64,000 nucleotides of DNA from Quisquiliibacterium transsilvanicum (GTDB lineage Bacteria > Pseudomonadota > Gammaproteobacteria > Burkholderiales > Burkholderiaceae_E), in contig NZ_JACHGB010000002.1 in NCBI RefSeq assembly GCF_014202215.1, positions 496,001 through 560,000 of the forward strand, read 5' to 3'. This document shows, piece by piece, positions 45,276 to 54,858 of this stretch (position 1 is the first letter of the stretch; every line of letters starts with the position of its first letter). Below the pieces are notes generated by a model, which was not told the origin of the DNA, did no database searches, and saw only the letters and a list, made by a program, of their open reading frames with translations. The translations under genes and the position numbers were made by a program.

Positions 45276-46354
45276 GTGTCCGAAGCTTCCGCTGAAGCGG
45301 ACGAGGGGTCCGGTCCCGGCCGGACCAGGCGCCTGTCCGGCGGCTGGCGCCTGCTGCTGCCGCTGCTGCTGCTGCCGCGGGGTGGTCTATCCGCTCAAGC
45401 CAGGGCTGCACGTCGATCGGGTGCCGTTCTACGACCTGCTGCTGTTCGCGGGCGCAAGTGCCCTGTCGGTGGGCATGATCTGGACCGCGCGCGACGCCGC
45501 GGCCAACGGCTGGGAATACAGCGCCACCAGCGTCGCCCCGGGCTGGGCGGCCTGGTCGGCGGTGGCGCTGTGGGCGCTGGTGCTCGAGGCGCTGCGCCGC
45601 GCCGGCGGCTGGGTGCTGCTGGCTATCATGGCGGTGTTCTCGATGTTCCCGCTGTTCTCGGGCGTCATGCCCGCGCCGCTGACCGCGCCCTCGGTGAGCC
45701 TGCTGGATGCGGCGTCCTTCCACCTGTTCTCGCGCGAGAGCGTGCTCGGGATTCCGATGCGCGCCTTCGCCGAGCTGGTCATCGGCTTCCTGGTGTTCGG
45801 CACCGCGCTACAGTACACCGGCGCAGGCACCTTCTTCATCAGCTTCGCGTTCGCGCTGTGCGGCCAGTACCGCGGCGGCGCCGCCAAGGTCGCGATCTTC
45901 TCGTCGGGGCTGCTCGGCTCGATGAGCGGCAGCGTGATCTCGAACGTGCTGACCACCGGCGCGATGACCATTCCCGCGATGAAGCGCAGCGGAATGAAGG
46001 CTTCCACGGCCGGCGCGGTCGAAGCCTGCGCATCCACCGGTGCGGTGCTCGCGCCGCCGGTGATGGGCGCCACGGCCTTCGTGATGGCCGAATTCCTGAA
46101 CATCCCGTACTCGGATGTCGCCTTGGCCGCCGCCGTGCCGGCGCTGCTCTACTACTTCGCGCTTTTCATGCAGATCGACTGCAACGCCGGGCGCAAGGCC
46201 GGTGCGCGCGGCGCTGGTCGTCGGCGGACTGCTCTTCATCGCGCCGGGGGGCGGGCTGATGCCGCTGTCCCCGCTGCAGATGACCATGGCGGCGCTTGCG
46301 CTGTCGGTTCCCGCGCTGCTCGTGGCGATGGCATTTGCCCGGCGTGCGCGTTGA
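45276..46354 (+). pseudogene. TRAP transporter fused permease, truncated and frameshifted
   Basis: A GTG at 45276 (AGAGAGG upstream) starts a frame that ends in noise. The true product switches frame at a GGGG run (45379-45382; three Gs would keep the frame) and continues as VVYPLKPGLHVDRVPFYDLL and, much later, LTTGAMTIPAMKRSG and CASTGAVLAPPVMGATAFVM, matching the first half of a DctM-type permease. Near 46205 it switches frame again and jumps to a C-terminal helix (ALVVGGLLFIAPGGGLMPLS). Compared with the intact 648-residue copy at 47668, about 275 residues of the second half are missing. It is either a dead paralogue or a misassembled gene. Confidence 0.8.
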
Positions 46355-46403
46355 TTCCCGAGAACAACCGCGATTCATCGCGGGCATCGAACGAGGAGAC
46401 GAG

Positions 46404-47579
46404 ATGAGCATTCGAATCACCCGCAGGAATTATCTCCAGGGGGCCGGCGGGCTGGTGGCATCGGGCGTGCTCGGCCGGGTGGGCGTCAGTCCGGCGCTCG
46501 CGCAGGAGGCGCCGAAGGGGCTGCCGTCGACGATGATCTGGAGCACCTACGATGTCGGTTCCACCGGCTACGTCGAGGCCTCCGCGATCGCCGACGCCTT
46601 CGGCAAGAAGTACGGTTCCCGGGTGCGCCTGCAGCCCTCGGGCACGGCGATCGGCCGGGTCCGTCCGGTCACCGACGGGCGCGCCTCGCACGCCTGGCTC
46701 GCCAACGAGCTCTACTTCGCGGTCGAGGGGCTGTACGAATACTGCTCGCCGGACTGGGGCCCGCAGGATCTGCGCACCCTGCTCGGACGCCTGAACGCCT
46801 TCTCCGTCGTCGCCACCAAGGTCAGCGGCATCAAGGAGCCCAAGGACCTCAAGGGCAAGCGTTTCGCCATCGCACGCGCCAACAGCTCGGTGAACATCAA
46901 GGTCGAGCCGATCCTCGCCTTTGCAGGGCTGAGCTGGAAGGACGTGGAGCTGGTCGAGTTCCCGTCCTACGGTGCGACCCTTAAGGGGCTGGTCGAAGGC
47001 AGGGCGGACTGCGCTGGCGTGGCCCCGAACGCAGCCGCGCTGCGCGAGCTCGAGGCCAGCCCGCACGGCATCGGCTGGGTCGCGCTCGACCCCGCCAACA
47101 AGGAGGGCTGGGCGCGCGCGAAGAAGGCTGTGCCGTTCGTCGAGCCCTTCCAGGAGAGCATCGGTGCGGGCCTGTCGGCCGACAAGCCGGTCTGGATGAT
47201 GGGCTACCGCTACCCGATGATCACGGTGCCCGCCAGCGCGAAGGACGACGAGGTCTATGCGATGGTCAAGGCCGTCGCCGAAACCTACGACCTCTACAAG
47301 GACGCCAATCCCATCATGCCGCGCTGGCAGGTCGCCAAGGCGGGGACGCCGCCGATGGATGCGGCCTTTCATCCTGGCGCGATCCGCTACCTGAAGGAGG
47401 TGGGGCTCTGGAAGCAGGACCACCAGGCCTGGCAGGATGCGTCGCTCAAGCGGCACGCGGCGCTGCAGAAGGCCTGGAAGGAAATGATGGTCAACGATCC
47501 GGCGGCGCGTGCGGCTGACCTTCCCGGCCTGCAGAAAATCTGGGAGGCCCGCCGCGCGGGCGTGCTGGCCAGCCTCTGA
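46404..47579 (+). CDS. TAXI-family TRAP transporter solute-binding protein
   Basis: The protein is 391 residues with GAGGAGACGAG before the ATG at 46404. A TRRNYLQGAGG stretch suggests Tat-type export, with cleavage after SPALAQ. Features of the TAXI group: PSTMIWSTYDVGSTGYVEAS, ARANSSVNIKVEPILAFAG, GRADCAGVAPNAAALREL. It would capture an organic acid (TAXI systems are linked to glutamate- or dicarboxylate-like ligands) and deliver it to the fused permease that follows 88 bases later. Confidence 0.92.
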   Translation: MSIRITRRNYLQGAGGLVASGVLGRVGVSPALAQEAPKGLPSTMIWSTYDVGSTGYVEASAIADAFGKKYGSRVRLQPSGTAIGRVRPVTDGRASHAWLANELYFAVEGLYEYCSPDWGPQDLRTLLGRLNAFSVVATKVSGIKEPKDLKGKRFAIARANSSVNIKVEPILAFAGLSWKDVELVEFPSYGATLKGLVEGRADCAGVAPNAAALRELEASPHGIGWVALDPANKEGWARAKKAVPFVEPFQESIGAGLSADKPVWMMGYRYPMITVPASAKDDEVYAMVKAVAETYDLYKDANPIMPRWQVAKAGTPPMDAAFHPGAIRYLKEVGLWKQDHQAWQDASLKRHAALQKAWKEMMVNDPAARAADLPGLQKIWEARRAGVLASL

Positions 47580-47667
47580 TCCTCACGGGGCGCGCGCTGG
47601 ATCGAGTCCTTGCCTGGCCGGTGCCTGCGCGCGCCCACGCGTCCCACTCCCCTGAACGGTCCCTCTG

Positions 47668-49614
47668 ATGGCCACTCCAGCACAAGCACCGGCCGAACTG
47701 CCCGTGGTCGAGGACCCTGAAGCGCGCTCGGTGCGGCTCGAAGGACCAGCCTTCTGGGCGGCCTTCGTGCTCACCAGCGCCGGCCTGCTGATCTCGATCA
47801 ACCAGCTGTTCAATCTCGGGCTCGGCGGCTTCAGGCCGGTGAGCACCGGCTACTACTACCTGATGATCGGCCTGTTCGTGGCGGTGGGCTTCCTGGCCTT
47901 CCCGGCGCGCAAAGGACAGCTTCAGGTGCGCTGGTACGACTGGGTGCTGGCAGCGCTGGTGCTCGGCGCCTCGCTCTGGCTGGCAAGCCGGGCCCAGTTC
48001 ATCATCGACCGCGGCTGGAACCAGGACGCGCCCATCGAGGCCACGGTGGTGGCCGGGCTCTACGTGCTGCTGGCGCTCGAGGCCGTGCGCCGCACCGGCG
48101 AGACCATCCTGCTGGTGTTCTGCCTGATCTTCGCCTGCTATCCGCTTTATGCGGGGTACATGCCGGGCTTCCTGTGGGGTGTGCAACTCGACTTCGGCCA
48201 GACGGTGCGCGAACACGTCTACGGGCTGGAGAGCATCATCGGCATCCCGATGCAGGTGGTGTCGGACACGCTGATCGGCTTCATCGTTTTCGGCGTGGTG
48301 CTGGCCAACACCGGCGGCAGCGGCTTCTTCATGGATTTCGCGTCGTCGATGATGGGGCGTGCCCGCGGCGGCCCGGCCAAGGTCGCGATCGTGTCGTCCG
48401 GCCTGTTCGGAATGCTGTCCGGCAGCCCGACCTCCAACGTGCTCACCACCGGGACGATGACGATCCCGACGATGAAGCGCAGCGGCTACGACGCCACCTA
48501 TGCCGGCGCGATCGAGGCCTGCGCGTCCACCGGCGGCTGTCTGATGCCGCCGGTGATGGGCGCGGCGGCCTTCATCATGGCGAGCTTCCTGAACGTGCCG
48601 TACGCGGAGGTCGTCACCGCAGCCTTCCTGCCGGCCATTCTGTTCTACCTGGCGCTGATGGTGCAGGCAGACCTGTACGCGGCGCGCAACGGGCTGCGCG
48701 GCCTTGATGCCAGCGAGGTGCCCCGCCTGCTGCCCACCATCGGAGGCGGCTGGTACTACCTGCTCGCGCTGGCGGGGCTGACTGCGCTGCTGCTGGTCTG
48801 GCGCGTCGAGGGCGAGGCGCCGTTCTGGGTGTCGCTCTTCCTGCTGGCGGTCGCGGTGCTGCGCGGCAGGAAGACGGGCTTTGGCGCCCGGGCCTTCGCG
48901 CGGCTGGTGGTCGACGTGGGGCAGGCGGTTGCGCAGCTGGTCTGCCTGATCGCCGGCATCGGCCTGATCGTCGGCGCGATGTCGGTGACCGGCGTGGCCA
49001 ACTCGTTTTCGCGCGAGCTGGTGCAGTACGCCGGCGGCAACCTGGCGCTGCTGCTGGCGGCGGGCGCGCTGACCAGCTTCGTGCTGGGCATGGGAATGAC
49101 CGCCTCGGCCTGCTACATCTTTCTGGCGATCGTGCTGGCGCCGGCGCTGATCCAGGTGGGCATCGACCCGATGGCGGCGCACCTGTACATCTTCTACTGG
49201 GGAATCGTTTCCTTCATCACGCCGCCGGTGGCGCTGGCGGCGATCGCGGCCGCGTCCATTGCCAAGGCCGATGCGATGGCGGTCGGATTCAAGGCTCTGC
49301 GGGTGGGCAGCGTGCTGCTGCTGCTGCCGGTGCTGTTCGTGCTGCAGCCGGCGCTGATCCTCAAGGGGGCGCCGCTGCTGGTGATCCAGGCCGCGTTCAC
49401 CGCAACCCTGGCCGTGATCCTGCTGGCGGCCTCGTTCGAGGGTTACCTCTGGCGCCTGGGCAGGTTGTCGACTTGGGCGCGGGTGGCGTTCTGCGTCGCT
49501 GGACTGCTGCTGTTCATCCCCGAGGGCTATACCGACCTCGCCGGGGCCGTGCTCGCTGCCCTCACCGCGGCAATGGTGGCGGCAACGCGCAGGGTGGGCG
49601 GCAGCGCAGCGTAG
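47668..49614 (+). CDS. TRAP transporter fused permease (4TM + 12TM)
   Basis: The protein is 648 residues, of which the first 130 form the small DctQ-like part and the rest the DctM-like part. Typical DctM signatures: FGMLSGSPTSNVLTTGTMTI, CASTGGCLMPPVMGAAAFIM, GMTASACYIFLAIVLAPALI, FYWGIVSFITPPVALAAIAA. Sixteen or so helices are predicted. With the TAXI protein it forms a complete sodium-dependent importer. It is the intact counterpart of the remnant at 45276-46354. It converges with the AidB-like gene at a hairpin. Confidence 0.93.
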   Translation: MATPAQAPAELPVVEDPEARSVRLEGPAFWAAFVLTSAGLLISINQLFNLGLGGFRPVSTGYYYLMIGLFVAVGFLAFPARKGQLQVRWYDWVLAALVLGASLWLASRAQFIIDRGWNQDAPIEATVVAGLYVLLALEAVRRTGETILLVFCLIFACYPLYAGYMPGFLWGVQLDFGQTVREHVYGLESIIGIPMQVVSDTLIGFIVFGVVLANTGGSGFFMDFASSMMGRARGGPAKVAIVSSGLFGMLSGSPTSNVLTTGTMTIPTMKRSGYDATYAGAIEACASTGGCLMPPVMGAAAFIMASFLNVPYAEVVTAAFLPAILFYLALMVQADLYAARNGLRGLDASEVPRLLPTIGGGWYYLLALAGLTALLLVWRVEGEAPFWVSLFLLAVAVLRGRKTGFGARAFARLVVDVGQAVAQLVCLIAGIGLIVGAMSVTGVANSFSRELVQYAGGNLALLLAAGALTSFVLGMGMTASACYIFLAIVLAPALIQVGIDPMAAHLYIFYWGIVSFITPPVALAAIAAASIAKADAMAVGFKALRVGSVLLLLPVLFVLQPALILKGAPLLVIQAAFTATLAVILLAASFEGYLWRLGRLSTWARVAFCVAGLLLFIPEGYTDLAGAVLAALTAAMVAATRRVGGSAA

Positions 49615-49619
49615 CGGCC

Positions 49620-49642
49620 GGGCCCGGCTGGAGGCCGGGCCC
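49620..49642. terminator. bidirectional hairpin between convergent genes
   Basis: GGGCCCGGC and GCCGGGCCC form a perfect 9-bp stem around TGGAG, five bases after the permease stop and ten before the stop of the minus-strand AidB-like gene. Confidence 0.65.
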
Positions 49643-49651
49643 TGTTCAGCC

Positions 49652-51409
49652 TTATGGCAACTCCGCCGCGGAAAGAAGCACCGGCACCTGCTCGAAGGCG
49701 ATCGGCGCTTCCGACAGCAGCTTCGGCAGCCAGTCGGCGGAGTCGTCAACCACTGCGAGCGGATCGCGCGGCAGCACGCGGTGGCGCAGCACCAGCTGCG
49801 CGAGCAGCAGGCGTCGGCCGGCGCCCGCGCCATCCGCGCGGCGTGCCTCGCTGGCCATGGTGGTCGCCGAAAACAGGTGGTAGAGCGCCGAGGCGGCCTG
49901 CCGCGTGAGGCTCTCGTTCTCGTGGGCGCAGGCTGCCGCGGCCAGCGCCGACACCCGCTCGCGGGCGTGCCGGAAGCGGGCGTCCAGCGCGGCGGGCAGG
50001 GCGGCCTGCTGCAGCTGGCGGTCCATCTGCCGGTCGAGGGCGGAGAGGCTGTCCTCGCGGCGGATCGAGCGGATCACGTCGAGCGCGACGATGTTGCTGG
50101 TGCCCTCCCAGATGGAACCCAGGTGCGCGTCGCGCAGCAGCCGGGCGTCGCTCCATTCCTCGATGTAGCCGCAGCCGCCGCGCACCTCCATCGCGTCGCC
50201 GGTGACCTTGCGGGCGTCGCGGCAGGCGCGGAACTTGAGCAGCGGCGTGAGCACCCGCAGCAGGCGCCGGGACTCCTCGTCGCCGGCATCCGCGCGCTGC
50301 AGGGCCGCCGCGGTCTGGAAAGCCACGCTGCGCGCCTGCTCGGTCCAGACCATGATCTTGGCGAGCTGGCGCTGCATCAGCGGCAGCTCCACCAGACGCT
50401 TGCCGAAGGCCTCGCGGTTGCGCGCGATGAACAGCGCTTCGGTCAGCGCGCGGCGCATCAGGCCCGCGGCGCGCACGCCGTTGGACAACCGAGAGTTGTT
50501 GATCATGTCGGTCATCTGCAGAAAGCCGCGGCCCAGGTCGCCGACCGGATAGGCGACCGCGCCTTCCAGGCGGATCTCGCCGCTGGCCATCGAGCGCGTG
50601 CCCAGCTTGTCCTTCAGCCGCAGGATCCGGTAGTGGTTCGGCGAGCCGTCCTCGAGCAGGCGCGGCAGCAGGAACAGCGTGAGCCCCTTCGTGCCCGGCT
50701 GGCCGCCCTCGGGGCGGGCCAGCACCATCGCCAGGCCGGCGTCCGGGTTCGAGCAGAACCACTTGTCGCCCTCCAGGTGCCACTGTCCGTCGGCATCCTG
50801 CCAGGCGCGCGTGGCGGTGGCGCCGACGTCGGAACCTGCACCCTGCTCGGTCATGAACATCGCCCCCTGGGAGAGCGCGTCGAAGTCCAGGCTGGTAAGC
50901 GCCGGCAGGTGGCGTGCCACCAGATCGGGCTCGCCGAACTTGCGCAGCGTGCGGGCCAGCGAGTCGGTCATGCTGACCGGGCAGCACAGGCCGAACTCCG
51001 CCTGCACGAACAGGTAGGTGAGCGCGTACTTGGCGGCCGGCGGCATCGGATCCGGCCAGCCGAGCACGCCGCCGCGATGCGAGAGCGCGGCCAGCCCGTA
51101 CTCCGAGTAGGCGGCGCGCTCGAGCTCGACGAAGGCGGGGTGCTTGTCGATGCGCTGCAGGTCGCGGCCCGTGCGGGTGCGGTGCGAGAGCGTGGGCGGA
51201 TTGCGGTCGGCGACCCCGGCGAGCTCGTCGTAGCGGCCACCAGCCATCGCGCCGAGCCGTTCGAGGTGCGGACGCAGGTGCGCCATCAGATCCGCCGGCA
51301 GGTATAGCGGCAGGATGGCGTCGAAGCCCGGGTCGGCATGGAACAGGTTGGCGCCGAGGTTGTCGGGAACGTGGTCGGCGGCTTGCTGCAGTCGGCGGGG
51401 CTCGAGCAT
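49652..51409 (-). CDS. AidB-like acyl-CoA dehydrogenase family protein
   Basis: The protein is 585 residues from the ATG at 51409 (GAGGA upstream), longer than standard acyl-CoA dehydrogenases. It carries the AidB-group signatures MTEQGAGSDVGATATRAW, GDKWFCSNPDAGLAMVLA, LKDKLGTRSMASGEI, GGCGYIEEWSDARLLRDAHL and SIWEGTSNIVALDVIRSI, plus a C-terminal helical extension. AidB itself belongs to the alkylation response and binds DNA; most relatives are of unknown substrate. It is divergent from a LysR regulator across 122 bases that contain an inverted repeat, so that regulator may control it. Confidence 0.87.
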   Translation of the reverse strand: MLEPRRLQQAADHVPDNLGANLFHADPGFDAILPLYLPADLMAHLRPHLERLGAMAGGRYDELAGVADRNPPTLSHRTRTGRDLQRIDKHPAFVELERAAYSEYGLAALSHRGGVLGWPDPMPPAAKYALTYLFVQAEFGLCCPVSMTDSLARTLRKFGEPDLVARHLPALTSLDFDALSQGAMFMTEQGAGSDVGATATRAWQDADGQWHLEGDKWFCSNPDAGLAMVLARPEGGQPGTKGLTLFLLPRLLEDGSPNHYRILRLKDKLGTRSMASGEIRLEGAVAYPVGDLGRGFLQMTDMINNSRLSNGVRAAGLMRRALTEALFIARNREAFGKRLVELPLMQRQLAKIMVWTEQARSVAFQTAAALQRADAGDEESRRLLRVLTPLLKFRACRDARKVTGDAMEVRGGCGYIEEWSDARLLRDAHLGSIWEGTSNIVALDVIRSIRREDSLSALDRQMDRQLQQAALPAALDARFRHARERVSALAAAACAHENESLTRQAASALYHLFSATTMASEARRADGAGAGRRLLLAQLVLRHRVLPRDPLAVVDDSADWLPKLLSEAPIAFEQVPVLLSAAELP

Positions 51410-51453
51410 GTGGGCGTCCTCGGCGGGTAGGGGATGCCGAGATTGTTTTCCCG

Positions 51454-51512
51454 CCATCGATACTGGTCAAATACTGTTTTTCATTGGAACGATACGGCGG
51501 ATGTATCGATGG
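51454..51512. promoter_or_regulatory. divergent promoter region with a 10-bp inverted repeat
   Basis: CCATCGATAC (51454-51463) and GTATCGATGG (51503-51512) are exact inverted copies 39 bases apart, between the AidB-like gene and the LysR gene. Inside, ATACTG is repeated with 6-base spacing. This is where a LysR-type protein would bind, but the distance is longer than one LysR box and no consensus was tested. Confidence 0.5.
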
Positions 51513-51531
51513 GTCGCCGGTCGCAAGCGCC

Positions 51532-52449
51532 ATGGAACTTCGCCACCTGCGCCACTTCGTCGCCCTTGCCGAGGAGCTCCATTTCGGGCGGGCAGCCCGA
51601 CGGCTGTCGATCTCCCAGCCGCCGCTGAGCTTCAGCATCCGCCGGCTGGAGGAGGAGCTCGGCGTGCGCCTGTTCGAGCGCACCAGCCGCCAGGTGCGGC
51701 TCACCGCCGCGGGCGCGGCCTTCCTGGTCGAGAGCCGCCGCATCCTCGGCCAGGCGGAGGATGCGCGGGCACTGGTCGGTCGCATCGCGGCCGGGCTCAG
51801 CGGGCGGCTGCAGCTGGGCTTCGTCGCGTCGATGCTCTATCGCGGCCTGCCGGAGCTGCTGGCGCGCTTTCGCCTCGAGCGGCCCGGCATCGAACTGGCC
51901 CTGCGTGAGCTGAACTCGGGCGAGCAGGTTGAGGCGCTGCGCGCAGGGCGCCTGGATGCGGGCTTCATCCACGCGCCCACGCTGCCTGCCGGGCTCGACG
52001 GAATCGCCTGGCTCACCGAGCACTTCGTCTGCTGCCTGCCGCAGGGCCATCCGCAGGCGCAGCGCCGCCGTGCCGACCTGGCAGCGCTCGCCGGCGAGCC
52101 GCTGGTGCTGTTTGCCCGCGAGGCATCGCCCGAATATCACGACCGGATCGTCTCGCTGTGCGCAGAGTCCGGCTTCACGCCGGAGCAGCGCCACGAGGTG
52201 CGGCACTGGCTTACGGTGCTGGCCTTCGTCGCGGCGGGCATGGGGGTGGCGCTGGTGCCGGCGTCGCTGGCCCGCTCCGGGATGGCGGGGGTGCGCTTCG
52301 TCGCGATCGGCAACCGCCGGGTGCGGTCGGTCACCCGGATGGTGTGGGCGCCGGAGCGGGTGACGCCTGCGCTGCGCAGCCTGGCCGGCCTGCTCGGTAT
52401 CATTTCCGCTGGCAAGGATGACCTGGAGGCGCCCGCAGATGAGGCCTGA
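51532..52449 (+). CDS. LysR-type transcriptional regulator
   Basis: The protein is 305 residues from the ATG at 51532. The N-terminal winged helix is clear (LRHLRHFVALAEELHFGRAA, LSISQPPLSFSIRRLEEELG, LFERTSRQVRLTAAG). The C-terminal periplasmic-binding-like domain follows (LQLGFVASMLYRGLPELLAR). Such proteins usually repress themselves and activate the divergent gene when an effector binds; here that would be the AidB-like dehydrogenase. Its last 11 bases overlap the start of the protease gene. Confidence 0.9.
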   Translation: MELRHLRHFVALAEELHFGRAARRLSISQPPLSFSIRRLEEELGVRLFERTSRQVRLTAAGAAFLVESRRILGQAEDARALVGRIAAGLSGRLQLGFVASMLYRGLPELLARFRLERPGIELALRELNSGEQVEALRAGRLDAGFIHAPTLPAGLDGIAWLTEHFVCCLPQGHPQAQRRRADLAALAGEPLVLFAREASPEYHDRIVSLCAESGFTPEQRHEVRHWLTVLAFVAAGMGVALVPASLARSGMAGVRFVAIGNRRVRSVTRMVWAPERVTPALRSLAGLLGIISAGKDDLEAPADEA

Positions 52450-53548
52450 CCCCGCGCAGCGATCGCTGCGCCCGAGAGCCTGCCGCCTGGCTGCGCTGCT
52501 GCTCGCGCTCGCGCTGCCGGCGGCTCCGGGCGTCACCCAGCCGCGCGAGCCGGGTGCCGCGACGCCCCGGCCCGTGGTGCCGCGCGGGCCGCTTCCGGAG
52601 GCGGAACGCCGGGTGGTCGAGCTCTTCGAAACCGCCGCGCCTTCGGTCGCCTACATCACCAGCGAGGTGGTGCAGTCCGACGGGCTGTTCCGCGCCGAGG
52701 TCTCCCGCTCAGCCGGAAGCGGATTCGTCTGGGACGAGGCGGGGCACGTGGTGACCAACGATCACGTGGTTGAAGGTGCGCGGCGGCTGTTCGTCCAGCT
52801 CGACGCGGGCCAGCCGATCGAAGCCACCCTGGTGGGACGCTCGCCCGAGTACGACCTGGCGGTGGTGCGCCTGCAGAACGCGCCGCGCGGCCTGCGCCCG
52901 ATTCCGCTCGGCTCGTCGAAAGACCTGCGGATCGGCCAGGCCGTCTACGCGATCGGCAACCCCTTCGGGCTGTCCCGCACGCTCACGCGCGGGCTCGTGA
53001 GCGCGCTCGACCGGGAGCTGCCGACCACCGAGTACCGCGAGGTGTCCGGCGTGATCCAGACCGACGCGGCGATCAACCCGGGCAACTCCGGCGGGCCGCT
53101 GCTCGACAGCGCCGGCCGGCTGATCGGCGTCAACACCGCGATCCGCTCGGCGTCGGGCTCATCGTCGGGCGTCGGTTTCGCGATTCCCGCGGACCTGGTC
53201 AACCGCGTGGTGCCGGCGTTGATCGCGCGCGGGCGCGCGCCGCTGCCTGGAATCGGCATCGCGCCGGTGCGACCCGATCTCGTCGCGCGCGCCGGCATCC
53301 AGGGAGTGGTCGTCGGCGAGGTCGGCGGCGGCACGCCGGCGGCGCAGGCGGGGCTGCGGTCGCTTGACCGGCGCACCGGCGAGCTCGGCGACGTGATCGT
53401 CGCGGTCAACGGCCGGCGCGTCGTCACGCTGTCGAGCTTCGTCGCGGAGCTGGACCGGGTCGGCATCGGCAACCTTGCCGAGCTCACCGTGCTGCGCGAC
53501 GGCCGCGAGGCGAAGCTGCGCGTTCGGGTCATCGACGTGGTCCGCTGA
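52439..53548 (+). CDS. HtrA/DegP-type trypsin-like serine protease with PDZ domain
   Basis: The protein is 369 residues from the ATG at 52439, which overlaps the LysR gene by 11 bases and has GGAGG upstream. A signal peptide or anchor helix lies near 14-35. The catalytic triad is H109 (VTNDHVV), D139 (EYDLAVVRL) and S217 (NPGNSGGPLL). One PDZ domain follows (about 260-365, with IQGVVVGEVGGGTPAAQAGL and GDVIVAVNGRRV). It should degrade misfolded envelope proteins. Coupling to a LysR gene is unusual but may only reflect dense packing. Confidence 0.92.
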   Translation: MRPDPAQRSLRPRACRLAALLLALALPAAPGVTQPREPGAATPRPVVPRGPLPEAERRVVELFETAAPSVAYITSEVVQSDGLFRAEVSRSAGSGFVWDEAGHVVTNDHVVEGARRLFVQLDAGQPIEATLVGRSPEYDLAVVRLQNAPRGLRPIPLGSSKDLRIGQAVYAIGNPFGLSRTLTRGLVSALDRELPTTEYREVSGVIQTDAAINPGNSGGPLLDSAGRLIGVNTAIRSASGSSSGVGFAIPADLVNRVVPALIARGRAPLPGIGIAPVRPDLVARAGIQGVVVGEVGGGTPAAQAGLRSLDRRTGELGDVIVAVNGRRVVTLSSFVAELDRVGIGNLAELTVLRDGREAKLRVRVIDVVR

Positions 53549-53733
53549 GCTCGGCTGCAGGCGGGCTCGGCATCCGCCAGTGCCGCCCCATGGCCCGCCG
53601 CGCGATCTGCTAGCATCGCCCGCCACGGCGCGGCGCAGCCGCGTCCCGGGCGGCAGCTGTCGTCCCGGCTGCGCACTGCCCTCGGCGCCAAGCCGCGGGC
53701 TGTCCTCCCGAACCCCGATCGAGACTCACGCAC

Positions 53734-54858
53734 ATGTCCAGTCCCTCCGCGAACCCCGCGGCTTCCGCCCTGTTCGAACCCTTCCGCCTCGGCCCGCTCG
53801 AACTGCCCACCCGCGTGGTGATGGCCCCGATGACCCGCAACTTCAGCCCCGGCGGCGTGCCGGGCGACGACGTGGTCGAGTATTACCGGCGCCGGGCCGC
53901 GGCGGGCGTCGGGCTGATCGTGACCGAGGGCACCACGGTCGACCATCCGGCCGCCAGCGGCTACCCCGGCGTGCCGCGCTTTCACGGCGCGGATGCGCTC
54001 GCGGGATGGAAGCGTGTGGTCGACGCGGTGCATGCGGCCGGCGCGAGGATCGTTCCCCAGCTCTGGCACGTCGGCAACATCCGCCGCGGAACGAACCTGC
54101 CCAACCCCGAGGTGCCCGCGTTCGGCCCCTCGGGCAAGGAAAAGGACGGCAAGGTGCTGGTCCACGAAATGACGCACGAGGACATCCGCGCCGTCATTGC
54201 CGCCTTCGCGCAGGCCGCTGCCGATGCGAAGGCGATCGGCATGGATGGCGTCGAACTGCACGGCGCGCACGGCTACCTGATCGACCAGTTCTTCTGGGAA
54301 GGCAGCAACCGCCGCACCGACGAGTACGGCGGCGATCCCGCGCGGCGCTCGCGCTTCGCGATCGAACTGGTGCAGGCGGTGCGCGCCGCGGTAGGGCCGG
54401 ACTATCCGATCATCTTCCGCTTCTCCCAGTGGAAGCAGCAGGACTACAGCGCGCGCCTGGCGGCGACCCCGGAGCTGCTGGAGGCCTTCCTGCGGCCGCT
54501 GTCCGCGGCGGGCGTGGACATCTTCCACTGCTCCACCCGCCGTTTCTGGGAGCCGGAGTTCGAGGGCTCGACCCTGAACCTGGCTGGCTGGACCCGGCAG
54601 CTGACCGGCAAGCCGACCATCACGGTCGGCAGCGTGGGGCTGGACGGCGAGTTCATCCAGTTCATGGCCGACACCGACAAGGTGGCGCGCCCCACCGGCA
54701 TCGAAGGGCTGCTGGAGCGGCTGTCGCGTGGCGAGTTCGACCTGGTGGCCGTCGGGCGGGCACTCATTTCGGACCCGGACTGGGCGAGCAAGATCCGCGA
54801 AGGGCGGCAGGAAGAGATCCTGCCGTTCAGCCGCGAGGCGCTGAAGACGCTCGCCTGA
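53734..54858 (+). CDS. NADH:flavin oxidoreductase (old yellow enzyme family)
   Basis: The protein is 374 residues. A TIM-barrel FMN enzyme: FEPFRLGPLELPTRVVMAPM, GVGLIVTEGTTVDHP, GVELHGAHGYLIDQFFWEGS and RRTDEYGGDPARRSRFAIEL are the family signatures, the last containing the catalytic region, followed by FDLVAVGRALISDPDWASKI for the FMN phosphate. It probably reduces enones or similar activated alkenes with NAD(P)H. The stop codon opens a 15-bp tandem repeat. Confidence 0.93.
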   Translation: MSSPSANPAASALFEPFRLGPLELPTRVVMAPMTRNFSPGGVPGDDVVEYYRRRAAAGVGLIVTEGTTVDHPAASGYPGVPRFHGADALAGWKRVVDAVHAAGARIVPQLWHVGNIRRGTNLPNPEVPAFGPSGKEKDGKVLVHEMTHEDIRAVIAAFAQAAADAKAIGMDGVELHGAHGYLIDQFFWEGSNRRTDEYGGDPARRSRFAIELVQAVRAAVGPDYPIIFRFSQWKQQDYSARLAATPELLEAFLRPLSAAGVDIFHCSTRRFWEPEFEGSTLNLAGWTRQLTGKPTITVGSVGLDGEFIQFMADTDKVARPTGIEGLLERLSRGEFDLVAVGRALISDPDWASKIREGRQEEILPFSREALKTLA

